Source: Desulfuromonadaceae bacterium UBA2294
GTDB taxonomy: Bacteria > Desulfobacterota > Desulfuromonadia > Desulfuromonadales > UBA2294
Length of the DNA: 8,713 nt
Assembly (NCBI GenBank): GCA_002345625.1
Contig: DDWE01000095.1
Span: forward strand, 1 to 8,713
Direction of reading: 5' to 3'
The translations under genes and the position numbers were made by a program. Within the stretch, counting starts at the first letter, position 1. Every line of letters begins with the position of its first letter. This document shows positions 6,876 through 8,713 of this stretch, piece by piece. Below the pieces are notes generated by a model. The model saw only the letters and a list, made by a program, of their open reading frames with translations, did no database searches and had not been told where the DNA came from.

Positions 6876-7496
6876 CTATTGACCGCCCGGCAACGGCTGG
6901 CCGCTGCCCGGAATTGGTGGATGTCCTGGCGGCAATTCAGCCTGCCCATTCATGGCGGCCAGATCAGCACGTAACTGGGCGCTGGCCGGACCATTCGGAG
7001 CGATCTCCAGGTAACGTTGAATCGCTTTTTTCGCCCCGTCGAGATCATTCAGGTCCTGGCGGTAGACCACCCACATATTGAAGACACTCTGAGCGTGGTT
7101 CGGATCGACGGTATTCGCTTTGCGAAAGTTCTCAATCGCCTTGTCGAACCAACCAAGATTACGATACATCACTCCCTGGTCGGTGAGCACGTTGGGATCG
7201 TTTGGATCAAGGGCAAGGGCTTTATCATAGGCCTCGATCGACTCAAGGAACTGGTTGGAATCGAAATAGGCATTGCCGAGTTGTACCCAGGCCCGGCGAT
7301 TATTCGGTTCTTTCGCCAAAAGCTCCTTCAGACTGCGAATGCTCTGCTCATAATTGACCAACGGAGCAGTCGGTGCCTGAGCTATTGGGGTCTCCGAACG
7401 CGCGTTGATCTGGCCACGCTTACCAGAGACCAGCACGCCGATAAGAACACCGATAATCAGGAAAACGGCTGCAAAAAAAAGGGTCTCCTTCTTCAT
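6876..7496 (-). CDS. Membrane-anchored tetratricopeptide repeat protein (206 aa)
   Basis: A single hydrophobic segment (about residues 6-24, FFAAVFLIIGVLIGVLV type) follows MKKE and is not followed by a cleavage site or lipobox, so it is probably an anchor. A linker rich in Ala, Pro and Thr (35-47) leads to about three TPR units: NNRRAWVQLGNAYFDSNQFL to LALDP (65-98), then NDPNVLTDQGVMYRNLGWFD to TVDP (99-132), then NHAQSVFNMWVVYRQDLND to EIAP (133-167). The C-terminus is Pro/Gly-rich (PPGHPPIPGSGQPLPGG). TPRs bind other proteins; the partner is unknown. Charges flank the anchor on both sides, so the topology is uncertain. The start ATG overlaps the secF stop as ATGA, and a strong AGGAGG (7509-7504) sits seven bases upstream within secF. 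Close coupling suggests an accessory role in Sec export, which is inference. Confidence 0.9.
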   Translation of the reverse strand: MKKETLFFAAVFLIIGVLIGVLVSGKRGQINARSETPIAQAPTAPLVNYEQSIRSLKELLAKEPNNRRAWVQLGNAYFDSNQFLESIEAYDKALALDPNDPNVLTDQGVMYRNLGWFDKAIENFRKANTVDPNHAQSVFNMWVVYRQDLNDLDGAKKAIQRYLEIAPNGPASAQLRADLAAMNGQAELPPGHPPIPGSGQPLPGGQ

Positions 7497-8413
7497 GCCT
7501 TACCCTCCTGTGCCCGACGCGCTTTTATATCATCCCAGAAGATGAGCAGCGGGCTGGCAACAAAAATCGACGAATAGGTACCGACCATGATACCGATCAG
7601 CAAAGCAAAGGCAAAGCTGTGGATGACACCGCCACCGAGTACAAACAGGGCGGCAACCACCAGCAATGTGGTGCCTGATGTGAGAATGGTCCGGGAGAGG
7701 GTTTCGTTGACACTCTGATTCACCACCGCCGGGAAGCCAATTTTCCCCACCTGACCCATGTTCTCGCGAATCCGGTCGTAAACAATGATGGTATCGTTGA
7801 GGGAGTAACCGATGATTGCCAGAAAAGCGGCAATAATCGGCAGATCGATCTCTTTGCCAAACAGGGAGAAGGCACCAATAGTAATCCCGACGTCGTGAAT
7901 CAGCGCGAGAACGGCGCCAACAGCGAAGCGGAATTCAAAACGCCAGGTGATATAGATCAGTATGCCGATCATGGCGTAAAGAACGGCCATAAACCCTTTT
8001 TCACGCAGGTCTTTACCGACTTGCGGTCCGACCATTTCAGCCCGGCGTATCTCGATGGAATCTCCGGGGTAGGCAGTCTTCAGGGCGGCGGCAATCCCCT
8101 CCGACAACCCTTTCAACTCGGAGGAGGTGTTTTGCACCCGGATCAGGAACTCGTTCGATTCGTCACCGAACGACTGCACCACGACGCCGCCCAGATCGAG
8201 CCCGGACAGGGCCGATTTAATCGCGGCAGCATCGGTTTCGACATTCATCCGCACCTGCACCAGAGTCCCCCCGGCAAAATCGATACCGTAGGACGGTCCC
8301 CCGTTGAGAATCAGGGAGATACCACCGATGGCGAGCAGGACCAGCGACAGCAGAACGGCAATCTTGCGTTTGCCGACGAAGTCGAGGTTGATATCAGACT
8401 TGATCAATTGCAT
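7493..8413 (-). CDS. secF: Protein translocase subunit SecF (306 aa)
   Basis: SecF pairs with SecD in the inner membrane and uses the proton motive force to drive late steps of protein export through SecYEG. Family motifs are GIDFAGGT (43-50) in the first periplasmic domain, VGPQVGKDL (128-136), ALIHDVGITIG (170-180), IIGYSLNDTIIVYDRIREN (200-218) and NQSVNETLSRTILTS (232-246). Hydrophobic stretches at about 17-36, 140-157, 162-182, 191-212, 243-262 and 266-290 give the expected six membrane segments. The length is normal. The start ATG 8413-8411 is preceded six bases upstream by AGGAG (8424-8420), which overlaps the secD stop codon. That and the nine-base gap indicate translational coupling with secD. 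Confidence 0.98.
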   Translation of the reverse strand: MQLIKSDINLDFVGKRKIAVLLSLVLLAIGGISLILNGGPSYGIDFAGGTLVQVRMNVETDAAAIKSALSGLDLGGVVVQSFGDESNEFLIRVQNTSSELKGLSEGIAAALKTAYPGDSIEIRRAEMVGPQVGKDLREKGFMAVLYAMIGILIYITWRFEFRFAVGAVLALIHDVGITIGAFSLFGKEIDLPIIAAFLAIIGYSLNDTIIVYDRIRENMGQVGKIGFPAVVNQSVNETLSRTILTSGTTLLVVAALFVLGGGVIHSFAFALLIGIMVGTYSSIFVASPLLIFWDDIKARRAQEGKA

Positions 8414-8422
8414 CGGCGTCTC

Positions 8423-8713
8423 CTAGATGCTGAGATTCTTGACCTGACGACGGCTCAGGACAAGGTCAAAAATGAGTCGGGACACGAATACGGCCGTAAA
8501 CAGGGACGAGAGAATGCCGATCGACAAGGTGACCGCAAACCCTTTCACCGGGCCGGTGCCGAACTGGAACAGGACGATGGCGGCAATCAAGGTGGTGATG
8601 TTGGCGTCTATAATAGTCAAAAACGCCTTACCAAAACCCGATTCAATCGCCAGGTTCGAGGGCCTTCCGCTGCGGATCTCTTCCCGAATACGCTCGAATA
8701 TCAGCACGTTTGC
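8423..8713 (-). CDS. secD: Protein translocase subunit SecD, C-terminal 96 residues (cut by window edge)
   Basis: The fragment begins ANVLIFERIREE, the conserved SecD/RND-type motif that follows the fourth-to-fifth membrane segments, and continues with DANITTLIAAIVLFQFGTGPVKGFAVTLSIGILSSLFTAVFVSRLIFDLVL, which covers the last two membrane helices. It ends in a short basic tail, RRQVKNLSI, then TAG. No start codon is in the window: the GTG at 8707 is an internal valine codon of the family motif, not a start. SecD works with SecF next door in proton-driven protein export, and the rest of the protein lies beyond the right edge. Confidence 0.96.
   Translation of the reverse strand, partial: ANVLIFERIREEIRSGRPSNLAIESGFGKAFLTIIDANITTLIAAIVLFQFGTGPVKGFAVTLSIGILSSLFTAVFVSRLIFDLVLSRRQVKNLSI

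Noticed and set aside
6779..6949. Upstream ATG (6949) extending the lipoprotein by over 50 residues
   Set aside because: It would overlap the TPR gene and read through the terminator hairpin, and it would bury the signal peptide and lipobox inside the protein.
6503..7081. Plus-strand open frame of 192 codons
   Set aside because: It runs opposite the lipoprotein and TPR genes and across the terminator, and no family features are seen.
7017..7577. Plus-strand open frame of 186 codons
   Set aside because: It is antisense to the TPR gene and secF. The minus-strand reading has TPR and SecF motifs; this one has none.

Overview
The window looks like ordinary chromosomal housekeeping DNA from a moderately GC-rich Gram-negative bacterium. 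The gene set is a Sec export operon, a lipoprotein with an LSGC lipobox, RecJ, an RNase E-type nuclease and an ABC-F ATPase. An RNase E-like protein with a long disordered tail and the order secD-secF-TPR protein-lipoprotein-recJ would fit a Desulfuromonadales/Geobacter-Pelobacter type organism, but that placement is an inference from gene families and was not tested by any search.

Layout. Positions 1-1174 (minus strand) hold the N-terminal 391 residues of an ABC-F translation-factor ATPase, cut by the left edge. A 333-bp divergent intergenic region (1175-1507) carries candidate promoters for both directions and a leader with three predicted RNA hairpins. The rne/rng-family ribonuclease gene follows on the plus strand (1508-4018). 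Its catalytic half is conventional. Its C-terminal third is a disordered tail with seven lysine/arginine-rich blocks, the last four spaced 27-28 residues apart. A strong hairpin (4024-4056) separates it from recJ, which converges from the other side.

From the right edge to 4197 everything reads on the minus strand: the end of secD, secF, a membrane-anchored TPR protein overlapping secF by 4 bp (ATGA), an intrinsic terminator, a parallel beta-helix lipoprotein, and recJ overlapping the lipoprotein gene by 13 bp. secD, secF and the TPR gene look like one translationally coupled unit. The lipoprotein and recJ form a second coupled pair, fed either by readthrough of the terminator or by a promoter I could not identify.

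How they work together. SecD/SecF use the proton gradient to help the Sec translocon move proteins across the inner membrane. The attached TPR protein is a candidate accessory factor. The beta-helix lipoprotein is probably exported and lipidated through this machinery. RecJ (DNA recombination and repair), the RNase E-like enzyme (RNA decay and processing) and the ABC-F ATPase (ribosome function) are independent housekeeping functions.

I found no mobile element, CRISPR array, tRNA, rRNA or defence cassette. The points most worth a second look are the arginine-block array of the ribonuclease tail, the structured ribonuclease leader, the SecF-coupled TPR protein and the lipoprotein-recJ overlap. 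None is clear evidence of a wholly new system.
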